The notes under the pieces are model-generated. The model saw only the letters and a program-made list of their open reading frames with translations, was not told the origin of the DNA and made no database searches. A DNA stretch of 64,000 nucleotides from Amorphus orientalis (GTDB lineage Bacteria > Pseudomonadota > Alphaproteobacteria > Rhizobiales > Amorphaceae): the NCBI RefSeq assembly GCF_030814015.1, contig NZ_JAUSUL010000001.1:1578001-1642000 (forward strand), read 5' to 3'. Positions within the stretch are counted from its first letter, which is position 1, and the number at the start of each line of letters is the position of its first letter. The position numbers and the translations under genes were made by a program. Of this stretch, positions 1 to 8,665 are shown one piece after another.

Positions 1-2
1 TG

Positions 3-461
3 CTCCTGCGCAGTCGCTACGGCCTCGCGTTGACCGCCATGCGCGACAATCCCGTCGCGGCGGCGAGCCAGGGTGTGGACGTCGCGCGGCTCCGCTTCCT
101 GGTGTTCGTCGCCGCTGCCGCCGGATCCGGCCTGGCCGGGGCCGTCTATTTCATGGCGCAGTTGCGGATCACGCCGCCATCGGCCTTCGATATCAACTGG
201 GCCAACCTTGCCATCTTCATCGTGATGGTGGGCGGTATCGGCAGCATCGAAGGCGTGCTGATCGGCTCGCTGATCTACTTCTTCGCCGATCGGTGGTTCG
301 GCGAGTACGGCTCCTCCTATTTGATCGTGCTTGGCCTGCTGACCCTATGCAGCGCGTTGTTCTTCCGCGAAGGGCTGTGGGGCCTTCTGCGCCGTGCGGT
401 GGATGCGCCTTGGTTTCCCACTCGCCGCATTCTCGTGCCGAAGGAAGGTCACCGCCAATGA
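3..461 (+). CDS. Branched-chain amino-acid-type ABC transporter permease (LivM family), C-terminal part
   Basis: The open frame runs in from the left edge, so only the last 152 residues are present. The text around residues 14-25 (AMRDNPVAAASQGV) matches the cytoplasmic loop of LivM permeases that contacts the ATPase. It is followed by hydrophobic spans and the family's G-G-I-G-S-I-E-G-V-L-I-G stretch. By family it forms one half of the inner-membrane channel of a high-affinity importer for amino acids, amides or related small solutes. The stop codon overlaps the next gene's ATG (ATGA), so the alcohol dehydrogenase gene belongs to the same operon. The substrate cannot be told from this piece. 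Confidence 0.88.
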   Translation, partial: LLRSRYGLALTAMRDNPVAAASQGVDVARLRFLVFVAAAAGSGLAGAVYFMAQLRITPPSAFDINWANLAIFIVMVGGIGSIEGVLIGSLIYFFADRWFGEYGSSYLIVLGLLTLCSALFFREGLWGLLRRAVDAPWFPTRRILVPKEGHRQ

Positions 462-1462
462 AAGCCGCAATCTTCGATGCATTCGGCAAGCCGCTTGTGA
501 TCGGCGAAAGGCCCGATCCGTCGCCGTCGCCTGACGAGGTGGTTCTGCGGATCTGCCGATGCGGCATCTGCGGCAGCGATCTCCACATGACCGAGGACGC
601 GACCTTCGGCCTGCAGGGTGGGGAAGTGATCGGCCACGAATTCTCGGGGGAGGTCATGGAGGTGGGCCGCAATGTGAGCGACATTAAGCCAGGCGATCTG
701 GTTGCAGCGGCCCCGCTCAAGGGCTGCGGCCGCTGCGCACCCTGCCGGGCGGGAGAGCCGGCCTGGTGCGAGCAGCAGATGGAGCTGATCGGCGGCGGAT
801 ATGCGGAGTATGCTGCGCTGACGGCACGGCAGGTCCGGCGGTTGCCCGCCGACGTTTCGCTGGCGGACGGCGCGCTGGCGGAGCCTCTGGCCGTTGCACT
901 GCACGGTCTTAGACGGGCGCGGGTCGCGCCCGGCGAGCGCGTGGTGGTCGTGGGGGCGGGCGCAATCGGTCTTGCCGTCGTGTTCTGGGCGCGCAGGCTC
1001 GGGGCCGGGGCAGTAGTCGCGGTGGATCTCCACGACCACCAGAGGGACCGGGCGGGCGAGCTCGGCGCGACGGACTTCGTGACCTCGGGACCGGAGATGC
1101 GGGAGCGGATCGAGAAGGCGTGCGGCGGCCTGCCGGACGTCGTATTCGAATGCGTGGGCAAGGTCGGCCTGATCGACCATTGCATCGACCTTGTCAGACC
1201 GCGCGGGCGGGTGTGCGTTCTCGGGCTGTGCACCGGGGTCGACCGGCTCGACAGCTTCCGGGCGATCTCCAAGGAAGTCGACGTGATAATGTCGGTCTTC
1301 TTCGACATGAACGAGTTCGCCATGTCGATTGAGGCGCTGGATGTGGGCCGATATTGTCCGCAAACCCTCGTCTCGGATGTGGTCGAGCTCAGCGACGCCC
1401 CCGAGGCCTTCGAGGCTTTGCGGCAACGAACGACCCAGTGCAAGGTCCTGATCGCTCCCTGA
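458..1462 (+). CDS. Zinc-dependent alcohol dehydrogenase, MDR superfamily (threonine/sorbitol dehydrogenase-like)
   Basis: The product has 334 residues, a normal length. The catalytic zinc ligands are visible as C38 and the H60-E61 pair. The structural zinc Cys quartet is C90, C93, C96 and C104. A Rossmann motif (VVVGAGAIGL) follows in mid-protein. By family it oxidises a secondary alcohol or polyol, or reduces the ketone, with NAD(P). The start is the ATG overlapping the permease stop, which makes the two genes translationally coupled, so the enzyme probably acts on the solute imported by that ABC system or on a product of it. The exact substrate is not inferable. Confidence 0.9.
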   Translation: MKAAIFDAFGKPLVIGERPDPSPSPDEVVLRICRCGICGSDLHMTEDATFGLQGGEVIGHEFSGEVMEVGRNVSDIKPGDLVAAAPLKGCGRCAPCRAGEPAWCEQQMELIGGGYAEYAALTARQVRRLPADVSLADGALAEPLAVALHGLRRARVAPGERVVVVGAGAIGLAVVFWARRLGAGAVVAVDLHDHQRDRAGELGATDFVTSGPEMRERIEKACGGLPDVVFECVGKVGLIDHCIDLVRPRGRVCVLGLCTGVDRLDSFRAISKEVDVIMSVFFDMNEFAMSIEALDVGRYCPQTLVSDVVELSDAPEAFEALRQRTTQCKVLIAP

Positions 1463-1645
1463 CACGCCGGCTGACGCCACCAATTCCAAACCACGTTTCG
1501 AGAGTGGCGTGACCGGGTTCCAGGTGGCCGAAGCTCATCGGATCGGGACCGGTCCGGCGCAGCTGCCGCTCAGATCGTGGGCAGATGAGGTCTCAGCCAC
1601 AGCAGGGCCTGGGCCCGCAGAGGGGCCGATTTCTAAGCGTTTTTG

Positions 1646-2740
1646 TCAGGTGCCTTCCGGATTTGAAACCACGTAGATCTGGGCGGTGCCGCTGCGATCG
1701 GAGGTGAACACGATCTGCCGGCCGTCCGGAGAGAAGCGGGGGTGCGGGTGGGTGTGCTGCGGCGCGAACACCTTCACCGGCCCGTTGGCATAGGGAAACG
1801 GCCCGGCCCAGTGCGCGCCCATCGAGCTCGACTCGGGGCGGCAGACGAACCGGGCGCACTGCCGGTCCTGTTCCGCAAGGTCGAGCAGGTGGATGCCGAT
1901 GTCGGGGAAGTTGGTGTCGCAGACCAGCCTCTCGCCGGACGTATCGGGCGCCCCGTGCCAGACCGGGAAGTCGGTCAGTGCCCGGACCTCGCCGGTGGCG
2001 ACGTCGATCTCGCCCACCCCGTTCGGCCAGTCGACGAACAGGATCGAGCGATGGCCCGGCCGCCAGACCTCGTGGGTGATCCACTGTAGATCATGGGTCC
2101 GCTCGTGCATGCGCCGGTCCTGCCGGCCGCTGCGGTCGGTCACCCAGACCCGGTCGGTCATCGGTCCCGCGTAGAGGATCAGGTCGTCGTCGTCCGGACA
2201 GAACTGGGGATGGCCGATGGTGGCCTTCTCCAGAAACACCTCGGCCGAGCCCCGTTCGGTATCGATCATCCAGAAACGGGTGACGGCGCCGTCGCGGACC
2301 GGAACCGCCCACCAGCGGCCGCTGGCCGACAGCGCTGTCGTGCCCATCGCCGCGCCGACCATGCCCGTCTCGCGCATTTCGGCCGCGCCGAACCGGATCA
2401 GGCACTCGCGCTCGCCGGTCGTCGTCGAGACCCGGTATCCGGCCTGGCCGGCGACATAATAGATCCAGCGCCCGTCCTTCGACGGAATGACGGACCATTC
2501 GGCGAGCGCCTCCTCCTCGGTGAGCTGGATCAGCTCAAGGCTTTCCTGATCCTCGACGAAGATCTCGGGACGGCCAGTGCGGTGAGAGACGAACACCAGC
2601 CGCCGCATCGCCCGATCGAACGCATCCACGAAAAAGAAGGGATGGTGGTGGATCGACGGATGGGTGGTGACCTGGCGCAGCGTGCGCCCGCCCTCGTCGG
2701 TCCGGGTCCGGCCTTCGGCAGGCCAAGTTCGCCACGCCAC
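1646..2740 (-). CDS. PL22 (oligogalacturonate lyase)-like seven-bladed propeller protein
   Basis: The 364-residue product lacks an evident signal peptide and has the WD40/TolB-like repeat pattern of PL22 proteins. It opens with a THPSIHHHPFFFVDAFD segment, has short blades ending in FVSHRTGRPEIF-like strands, and closes with HPHPRFSPDGRQIVFTSDRS. In characterised PL22 enzymes the His-rich site holds a metal and the protein cleaves unsaturated digalacturonate to keto-deoxyuronate in the cytoplasm. It starts with GTG four bases after the TRAP permease stop, with GGCGGAG just upstream, so it is the last gene of the operon. The TRAP and aldolase neighbours support a uronate or related sugar-acid substrate. 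The lyase activity itself is inferred. Confidence 0.7.
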   Translation of the reverse strand: MAWRTWPAEGRTRTDEGGRTLRQVTTHPSIHHHPFFFVDAFDRAMRRLVFVSHRTGRPEIFVEDQESLELIQLTEEEALAEWSVIPSKDGRWIYYVAGQAGYRVSTTTGERECLIRFGAAEMRETGMVGAAMGTTALSASGRWWAVPVRDGAVTRFWMIDTERGSAEVFLEKATIGHPQFCPDDDDLILYAGPMTDRVWVTDRSGRQDRRMHERTHDLQWITHEVWRPGHRSILFVDWPNGVGEIDVATGEVRALTDFPVWHGAPDTSGERLVCDTNFPDIGIHLLDLAEQDRQCARFVCRPESSSMGAHWAGPFPYANGPVKVFAPQHTHPHPRFSPDGRQIVFTSDRSGTAQIYVVSNPEGT

Positions 2741-2744
2741 GTCG

Positions 2745-4655
2745 CTACTCCGCCGGTTCGATGAAGAGGCGGTTGCCGACCGCTTGCCATCGAAGCCGGA
2801 AGGCGAGGTAGGCCGCCGCCAGCACGCCCCAGCCGACCGTCACTCCGGCGATCCAGAGCGGCGAACCGAATGGCTCCATCACAGCGACAATGCCGGCCAG
2901 CGCGACGAATGCGCGGAGCGGCAATGCCAGCGGTCGACCGCACCATCCCCCGAATGCGACGGCCCAAAGCGCGGTGGAGATCATCAGCGCCCCTGCGCTG
3001 GCTGCGATCTCGCCGGCGCTTCCCTGGCCGAGGATGGCGGGATCGAACACGAAGCCGAAGGGGATGAAGAAGGCGACGAGGCTCAGTCCGAACGCCGACA
3101 TGCTCGTCTTCATGGCAGACGCCTGCCCGACGCCGGCTGCGGCGAACGAGGCCAGCGCAACCGGTGGCGTGACCATCGACAGAACGCAGTAGTAGAAGAT
3201 GAAGAAGTGGGCCGCGAGTGGCTCTAGCCCGAGCTTCTGCAGGGCCGGTACATAGAGAACAGCGCCGATGATATAGGCGGCAACCGTCGGCAGGCCCATT
3301 CCCATGATGATGCAGCCGACCATTGCCAGCGCGAGCGAGGCGTAGATGGACCCTTCCGACAAAGACAGCAGCGACGCGGCGAATTTGAGTGCCAGGTTCG
3401 ACTGGACGGCGACCGCGATCACCAGTCCGATCGCGGCGATCGGCACCGCTACTTCGGCCGCCTGACGCGGGGCATTGCGCAGTCCATTGACGATTTTCTC
3501 GCCGCCGATCCACGTGCTCCGACGCAGATAGGGCACGACAAGGCAGCTGAGCGTCGCGAACACGGCGGCGTAGGAGGCCGAGTAGCCCTGGACGAGTGCG
3601 GTCACCAGAACGATCGGCGGCAGCAGCAGATGGATGCGCGGCATGAGCGGTGCCGTTTCGGCCACTTCCTCGGCTGTCATCGCGCGCTGGCCGTCGCGCC
3701 GTGCGATCAGGTCGACGACGAGGAGCAGAGCCAGATAGAAGGCGACGGCGGGAATGAGGCCCGCCAGCGCGATCTCCGCGTAGGGGACGTTCAGCATTTC
3801 CGCCATGATGAACGCGGCGACGCCCATAACCGGCGGCATCAACTGTCCGCCAGTCGACGCGATCGCCTCGATGCCGGACGCCTGATGACCCTTGAAGCCG
3901 CAGCGCTTCATCAGCGGGATCGTGAACACGCCTGTCGACACGACATTCGCCACTGCGCTGCCGGAGATGGACCCCATCAGGCTCGACGAGATGATCGCTG
4001 TCTTGGCGGTGCCGCCGACGGCGCGGCCGGCAAGCCGGATGGCGAGGTCGATGAACAGCTGACCGCCGCCAATGGCCGCATAGAAGGCGCCGAACAGGAT
4101 GAAATAGAAGACGAAGTCGACCGAGGTGGACGTCGTGATGCCGAGCACACCCGCCGTCGTCATGGTGCTGATCTCGATCGCGGCGTCGAGGGTGAAGCCG
4201 CGGAAGGACAGCCAACCGGGCAGGGCGCCGCCGAGGAAGGCGTAGGCGATGAACACCAGGAGCACTGCCACGAGGATCCAGCCGACCGCGCGGCGCGCGC
4301 CTTCGAGCAGCAGCCCGATCAGGAGGGCGCCGGCCCAGATGTCCACTGGGAAGATCGGCGAAACGTTCTCCATCCGGGTCGTGAGCCGCTCGAAGCCGGT
4401 CAGATAGTAGGCGGCGACCGCCAGCGTCGCTGCCAGAATCAGAACGTCGAGCCCGATCCGGATCGCCCGCGGCAGCCACTGCGCCTTCAGCGGCTGGCAC
4501 AGGAACAGCAGCACCAGCGCGAAACACAGATGGATCGGGCGCTGGAACATCGGCTGCTGCGGTTCCAGCAGGATCCAGCCCTGGAAGGCGATGAACGCCA
4601 GCCCGATCAGGAAGATCGCGGCACCGCGGGGGGAGGGAAGAGACGTTGAGGACAT
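2745..4655 (-). CDS. TRAP transporter fused permease subunit (TAXI type, DctQM fusion)
   Basis: The product has 636 residues and many hydrophobic spans. The N-terminal quarter resembles the small DctQ-like domain. The rest has the DctM/TRAP-T signature with SSSLMGSISGSAVANV and STGGQLMPPVMG, typical of 4TM/12TM fused permeases that pair with TAXI receptors. Such transporters use a sodium or proton gradient to import organic acids or sugar acids. The start at 4655 is preceded by GAGGAGG at good spacing; the longer open frame upstream is not used. It lies between the TAXI receptor and the propeller protein, all on the minus strand. The 73-nt gap to the receptor contains a strong hairpin. Confidence 0.93.
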   Translation of the reverse strand: MSSTSLPSPRGAAIFLIGLAFIAFQGWILLEPQQPMFQRPIHLCFALVLLFLCQPLKAQWLPRAIRIGLDVLILAATLAVAAYYLTGFERLTTRMENVSPIFPVDIWAGALLIGLLLEGARRAVGWILVAVLLVFIAYAFLGGALPGWLSFRGFTLDAAIEISTMTTAGVLGITTSTSVDFVFYFILFGAFYAAIGGGQLFIDLAIRLAGRAVGGTAKTAIISSSLMGSISGSAVANVVSTGVFTIPLMKRCGFKGHQASGIEAIASTGGQLMPPVMGVAAFIMAEMLNVPYAEIALAGLIPAVAFYLALLLVVDLIARRDGQRAMTAEEVAETAPLMPRIHLLLPPIVLVTALVQGYSASYAAVFATLSCLVVPYLRRSTWIGGEKIVNGLRNAPRQAAEVAVPIAAIGLVIAVAVQSNLALKFAASLLSLSEGSIYASLALAMVGCIIMGMGLPTVAAYIIGAVLYVPALQKLGLEPLAAHFFIFYYCVLSMVTPPVALASFAAAGVGQASAMKTSMSAFGLSLVAFFIPFGFVFDPAILGQGSAGEIAASAGALMISTALWAVAFGGWCGRPLALPLRAFVALAGIVAVMEPFGSPLWIAGVTVGWGVLAAAYLAFRLRWQAVGNRLFIEPAE

Positions 4656-4689
4656 GGACGGGCCTCCTCGGCCGGTGTGAGGCAGCAGC

Positions 4690-4719
4690 GGGTGGCGCGG
4701 GCAGAGGCCCACGCCACCC
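4690..4719 (-). terminator. Hairpin between TAXI receptor and TRAP permease genes
   Basis: An 8-bp outer stem (GGGTGGCG/CGCCACCC) is topped by an inner 4-bp GC stem with a 4-nt loop, directly after the receptor stop codon. There is no U-tract. This fits an attenuator or an mRNA 3'-end stabiliser that lets the receptor be made in excess of the permease. That role is inferred. Confidence 0.45.
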
Positions 4720-4728
4720 GGCGGGCGC

Positions 4729-5727
4729 TTACATCCAGCCGCGCTCCTTGTAGTAGCGGACCGCGCCGGGGTGCAGCTCGATGCCCACGTTTTCAGGCTT
4801 CCAGGCCTCTTCCGGCTTGAAGTTCCGCCACGCCGCATGGGCTTCGCCCATCGCGGGGGCATTCTCCACCAGCGTCTTGGTGATCTGGTAGGCCGTCTCC
4901 TCGTCGAGCGACTTGCTGGCGATCAGCACCGTGCCGAGATTGGCGCCGGTGTTGGCCTTGGTCTGATCCTCGAACCAGGGTCCATAGGTGCCCGGCTGCA
5001 GACCGTTCTTCGCGAGAAGATCCATGGCTTCCGGCGGGATGTCCAGAAACGCCACGTCGGCGGTCAGATTGACCTCCGTGATCGTCGGATGTCCCTTGAT
5101 CATGGTGTCGATGTAGATGTCGGCATTGCCGTTGCGCAGCTGGTCCGGGATCTGGGCAGCGGCCACCTGGATGACGTCTCCGCCGTCTTCCTTGATCTTG
5201 TCGAAGCTCGAGCCGTAGGCCTCGAGGATCATCTCGGCTGTCGGGACGGCGCTCGACCCGGTCGGCTTCATCAGTAGCCGGATCGGCTCACCCGACCGGA
5301 TGATCTCCGCAAGATCGTCGGTGCCGACGTTGTCTATGAAATCTTTCCTGGCGATCGCGCCGACATAGACACTGTTGAGCCCGCCGACGAGGGCACGGAT
5401 ATCGGGGGCCGACGCTCCCTGATAGAGGTCGGCACCGTCGCGGGCCCAGACTGCGGTGGCGACGTTCGACAGGGCTATTTCGGCCTTGCCGCTCTCCACC
5501 ACCATCGGATTGGCGACGCCGCCGCCCCGGGCGATCACCTCGACGGAATTGTCGCCGAGGATCGGCTCGATCATCTGTTCGAGCGTGGCGGCAAACACGT
5601 ACCAAGAGGAGCCTTCCCGCATGGCCCCGATGCGGATGTCCTGGGCCTGGGCAGGGGCCACAGCTGCGAGCGCCGCAGTGGCGGCGACAATCGCAGTGCC
5701 GAGGCGCATTTTCATAGAGTTGATCAC
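4729..5727 (-). CDS. TRAP transporter solute receptor, TAXI family
   Basis: The 332-residue product has a clear Sec signal peptide (hydrophobic segment ending in APAQAQ) and then IRIGAMREGSSWYVFAATLEQ, the family's opening strand and helix. The body carries ALSNVATAVWARDG, LLMKPTGSSAVPTAEMIL and the closing LHPGAVRYYKERGWM, all typical of TAXI receptors. It binds the imported carboxylate in the periplasm and hands it to the fused permease encoded next. The first codon is GTG with GGGAGGA seven bases upstream. It sits directly after the aldolase gene, separated by a hairpin, and looks co-transcribed from the operator region near 6780. Confidence 0.93.
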   Translation of the reverse strand: MINSMKMRLGTAIVAATAALAAVAPAQAQDIRIGAMREGSSWYVFAATLEQMIEPILGDNSVEVIARGGGVANPMVVESGKAEIALSNVATAVWARDGADLYQGASAPDIRALVGGLNSVYVGAIARKDFIDNVGTDDLAEIIRSGEPIRLLMKPTGSSAVPTAEMILEAYGSSFDKIKEDGGDVIQVAAAQIPDQLRNGNADIYIDTMIKGHPTITEVNLTADVAFLDIPPEAMDLLAKNGLQPGTYGPWFEDQTKANTGANLGTVLIASKSLDEETAYQITKTLVENAPAMGEAHAAWRNFKPEEAWKPENVGIELHPGAVRYYKERGWM

Positions 5728-5756
5728 GATTTCCTCCCTGAGTTCTGTTTTTGGGA

Positions 5757-5783
5757 CCGCGCCTCCCCAATCGGGAGGCGCGG
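5757..5783 (-). terminator. Hairpin between aldolase and TAXI receptor genes
   Basis: A perfect 11-bp GC-rich stem (CCGCGCCTCCC with its complement) carries a 5-nt CAATC loop, 21 bases downstream of the aldolase stop. No U-tract follows in the minus direction, so it may be a processing or stability element rather than a full terminator. Confidence 0.5.
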
Positions 5784-5803
5784 CCGGGTCTTGGAGCGCC
5801 GGA

Positions 5804-6748
5804 TCAGGCCGCCTGGGTTTGGCGCGCGGACGCGAACCCGGAGGCCTCCATCGCCGCCTGGATCTCCCGCTCGGCGGCCAGGCCCAGCGGCTGGAGCGGC
5901 TCGCGGACCGTGGCGTGATCCAGAATACCTCGATGGACGAGCCCGATCTTCAGCGCCACGGTTCCTTCCATATGTGACCCTCGATGATAGACCGCCTGGG
6001 TGACGGGGAGCATCCGGTCGTGGATCGCCTTCGCGGCGGCGTAGTCCTGGGCCTTGCCGGCCTTGATCAGGTCGACCAGCGGCTCCGGGGTTATCGAGCC
6101 GTATCCGACCAGGAGCCCGTCGACGTCGAACATCGTCGGCAGCAGCCACTCGTCGTGGCATGACAGGATCTGGAGATCCGGGTGGGCGGCCCGAAGCTTC
6201 GGGATCTCGGTGTACCAACGGCGCATGTTGCGGACGCCGTTCTTGGTGGCGACCACGCCCGGCTGGCCGGCGATCTCAAGCTGCGTGTCGAGATTGTAGC
6301 TGGCCTTGGTCGCGTCCGGGTACTGGAACAGGATGCACTGCAGCCCGGATTCCTCGTGGATGGCCCGGTAGCGCTCCTGTGGCGCGCCCTTCTGGTAGCC
6401 GAAGCGGAGCCAGCCGTGGTTCGGGTAGACCAGGGCGCCGGTGGCGCCGGCATCCTTGGCGCGCTTCGCCTCGAGCGCGGCCACCTTGGTGCCTTCGCCG
6501 GTGATGCCGGCAATGATCGGGATGCGGTTCTCGACGGCTTCGACGTAGGTGCGGATGAGCGCGACCTGCTCCTCGGACGTCAGGAACGTCCCTTCGCCGG
6601 CGTGGCCGAGGATCACGAGGCTCTTCACGCCGTCGATCGAGGCGAGCCAGCGGGCAACCTTGGCGTTGGCGTCGTGATCGACCTCGCCGGACTTGGTGAA
6701 AGCGGTAACCGGGGCGGGGTTCAGTCCGCGGAGATCCATGACAGACAT
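5804..6748 (-). CDS. Dihydrodipicolinate synthase/N-acetylneuraminate lyase family aldolase or dehydratase
   Basis: The product has 314 residues. The class I aldolase features are in place: Y143 in ILFQYPDAT, the Schiff-base lysine K169 in VVATKNGVRN, and a GHAGEGTFLTSEE segment (residues 48-60) replacing the usual GTTGE loop. Members not devoted to lysine synthesis cleave or dehydrate sugar acids such as keto-deoxy-gluconate or keto-deoxy-galactarate, giving pyruvate or ketoglutarate semialdehyde. The position at the head of a TRAP/PL22-like operon under a LacI-type regulator argues for that catabolic role. The start at 6748 has GGAGG at normal spacing. Upstream lie two identical palindromic operators. 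Confidence 0.85.
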   Translation of the reverse strand: MSVMDLRGLNPAPVTAFTKSGEVDHDANAKVARWLASIDGVKSLVILGHAGEGTFLTSEEQVALIRTYVEAVENRIPIIAGITGEGTKVAALEAKRAKDAGATGALVYPNHGWLRFGYQKGAPQERYRAIHEESGLQCILFQYPDATKASYNLDTQLEIAGQPGVVATKNGVRNMRRWYTEIPKLRAAHPDLQILSCHDEWLLPTMFDVDGLLVGYGSITPEPLVDLIKAGKAQDYAAAKAIHDRMLPVTQAVYHRGSHMEGTVALKIGLVHRGILDHATVREPLQPLGLAAEREIQAAMEASGFASARQTQAA

Positions 6749-6773
6749 CGGCTTTTCCTCCAGGATCGTTTTC

Positions 6774-6785
6774 GGGAACGTTCCC
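6774..6785. promoter_or_regulatory. Predicted LacI-family operator 1
   Basis: The perfect palindrome GGGAACGTTCCC has the central CG typical of LacI/GalR sites. It lies 26 bases upstream of the aldolase ATG, in the intergenic region shared with the regulator gene. An identical copy is 57 bp away. Confidence 0.75.
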
Positions 6786-6830
6786 ATTCCGGCGGCTGCG
6801 CGTTCGCACTTGCGAGAAGGGATCGTTTGT

Positions 6831-6842
6831 GGGAACGTTCCC
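6831..6842. promoter_or_regulatory. Predicted LacI-family operator 2
   Basis: This is the second exact copy of GGGAACGTTCCC, flanked by T and A that extend the symmetry to 14 bp. It lies about 78 bases upstream of the regulator start. The 57-bp centre-to-centre spacing would permit repression by looping and control of both divergent genes. Confidence 0.75.
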
Positions 6843-6919
6843 AAATTGAGGCTGGTTTGGATGCGAGTCAAGAAAAATGTGCGTAGTGCGTGCAAAGTGG
6901 CGAACGCGAGGAGAGACTG

Positions 6920-7948
6920 TTGAGCAGTGATATCGATCCGGTGGAGAGGAACTCGCGCGTCACCATTCTCGACGTCGCGGCCGCTGCAGGCGTGTCGAAA
7001 TCGACGGTTTCGCGGATCCTGGACGACCGGCTGCCCCGCTCCGACAGCGAGACCGCGCGAAGGGTGCGAAAGGTCGCGTCGGAACTCGGCTATATCCGCG
7101 ACGTCTCCGCAGCGAGTCTGCGCCGCGGTCGGACGATGACGATCGGTGTGATCGTGCCGCGCCTGACCGACACGGTGATGGCAATGCTCTACGAGTCGAT
7201 CGCCCGTGCGTGCGGCCGCACCGGTCAGTTCGCCGTGGTGGCCACCACGAACGACAATCCGGATGCCGGCCGGGAAGCGGCGGACACCCTGCTCAGCAGG
7301 GGGGTGGACGGGCTGATCCTCTCGACCACGCGCACGGACGACGACTTTCCGTCCGAGCTGGACCAGCGCGGGGTGAACTATGTGCTGACGCTGAGGACGG
7401 ACGGCCGCAGCCCGACATCGATCGGCGACGACCACCTCGGCGGCTATCTGGCCACCCGCCACCTGCTCGATCTGGGGCACCGCCGCATCGGTCTGATTGC
7501 GGGGCCGCCCTACGCCTCGAGTGCGGTCAGCCGGGTGGACGGCTATCGGCAGGCGATGACCGAAGCCGGTTTGGACATCGATCCGGATTGGATCGTGGGG
7601 TCGACCTTCGGTATCGATTCCGGTGGGGAGGCTGCCAATCACCTGATGGGGCTCACCCAAAGGCCGACGGCGATCTTCGCGGTGAACGACAATACGGCGA
7701 TCGGGGCCCTGTCGGCGATGTCGCGAATGGGCCTGTCCGTACCCGACGACATATCCCTCGTCGGGTACAATGACATTCCGCTGGTCAGCCGTCTGCCGAC
7801 GCCGCTAACCTCGGTCCGCGTTCCCTTCGACCAGATTGCCACGTCCGCGCTTGAGCTTCTGGATCTTGGCGCGGACCGGCAGGCGGACCGCCTCAGGGTC
7901 GCGACTCCGTCCCTCATTCCCCGTCAGTCGACCCGTCCGCTGAAGTAG
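6920..7948 (+). CDS. LacI/GalR-family transcriptional regulator
   Basis: With the TTG start the product has 342 residues. The helix-turn-helix is at residues 13-35 (VTILDVAAAAGVSKSTVSRI), followed by the hinge and a periplasmic-binding-protein-like effector domain ending in SLVGYNDIPL and TSVRVPFDQ. The TTG at 6920 is preferred because GAGGAGAG precedes it closely. A GTG at 6890 would add ten residues that are poorly conserved in the family. It is divergent from the aldolase-TRAP operon and shares two palindromes with it, so it most likely represses that operon and itself until a sugar-acid ligand binds. Confidence 0.9.
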   Translation: MSSDIDPVERNSRVTILDVAAAAGVSKSTVSRILDDRLPRSDSETARRVRKVASELGYIRDVSAASLRRGRTMTIGVIVPRLTDTVMAMLYESIARACGRTGQFAVVATTNDNPDAGREAADTLLSRGVDGLILSTTRTDDDFPSELDQRGVNYVLTLRTDGRSPTSIGDDHLGGYLATRHLLDLGHRRIGLIAGPPYASSAVSRVDGYRQAMTEAGLDIDPDWIVGSTFGIDSGGEAANHLMGLTQRPTAIFAVNDNTAIGALSAMSRMGLSVPDDISLVGYNDIPLVSRLPTPLTSVRVPFDQIATSALELLDLGADRQADRLRVATPSLIPRQSTRPLK

Positions 7949-8095
7949 AGCAACGCGACGTCGTCCTTTTCAGCTGTGGAGGAGGGAGCATCGCGACGAA
8001 ACGTTTCCGTCTCACAGCGTCCCCGGCGGTTCTTGATGGCGCGTCGGAACCCCGGCGGCGGATGACCCGCCACCGGGTACGGTCGTCGGATCCGA

Positions 8096-8245
8096 TCAGG
8101 CGGCCCTGACACGGGTCGGGAAGGCCTTGACCTGGGTCCGCAGGGCCTGAGACCGATTGGGGCGGTTTGCGGCGGCGCGGACGATCCCTGAGGAGACCTG
8201 CCCCGTCTCTCCGACTCGGCGGATGGTGTCGGAGATGCCTTCGCT
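8096..8245 (-). pseudogene. Remnant of a methyl-accepting chemotaxis protein C-terminus
   Basis: Minus-strand reading of the last about 45 codons gives ISDTIRRVGETGQVSSGIV followed by RAAANRPNRSQALRTQ and VKAFPTRVRAA, then stop. The pattern LR-x-x-V-x-x-F-x-x-x-VRAA at the very end is how many alphaproteobacterial chemotaxis receptors finish. The usual ELSRQSE helix is altered, and nothing upstream continues the signalling domain. It therefore looks like a decayed tail of a deleted receptor gene, not an active gene. Confidence 0.55.
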
Positions 8246-8665
8246 CGACCGGCCGCTTTGCGCCCATATTAGCCGTCGAGACGAGTTTGGCCATGGTCCA
8301 AAAGCAGACACTGCCAAGTCAACGGCGAAACTACTTGTAAAACACGCCATTTGGGGCGAGGTCCGTGCAAGCTGATGCAGCTCCGAAACGGCAGTTCGTC
8401 TATCGCGACCGATATCCTTGACGCTCTGAAACAGGCCCGACTGATGATCGAGGAGCCCCTGCCCGCCGCCGGCCGGCGCGTCGATCTCGGTCGTGTTCCA
8501 AGCGCGAGGCCGGTTTCGTGCGGAGTGAGGTTCGGTGACCAGAACTCGCCGAGTACCGAAACCTCGAACCCGATGGTTCCGACCGAGAGGCCTGCGTCGG
8601 CAACGGGCGCCGTCAGTCCCGCGAGGCGGCCTCCACCAGGCCGCTCGCGTCGATGCGAAGTCGCA
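8246..8665. other. Intergenic, probably decayed DNA
   Basis: No convincing gene is present. Minus-strand fragments in two different frames look protein-like (for example GLSVGTIGFEVSVLGEFW near 8525-8590), with a frame change in between. That suggests a degraded gene which I cannot name. Confidence 0.35.

Noticed and set aside
2530-4527. Second long minus-strand frame overlapping the TRAP permease gene
   Set aside because: It is Arg-rich out-of-frame translation of the permease gene, without membrane segments or a ribosome-binding site.
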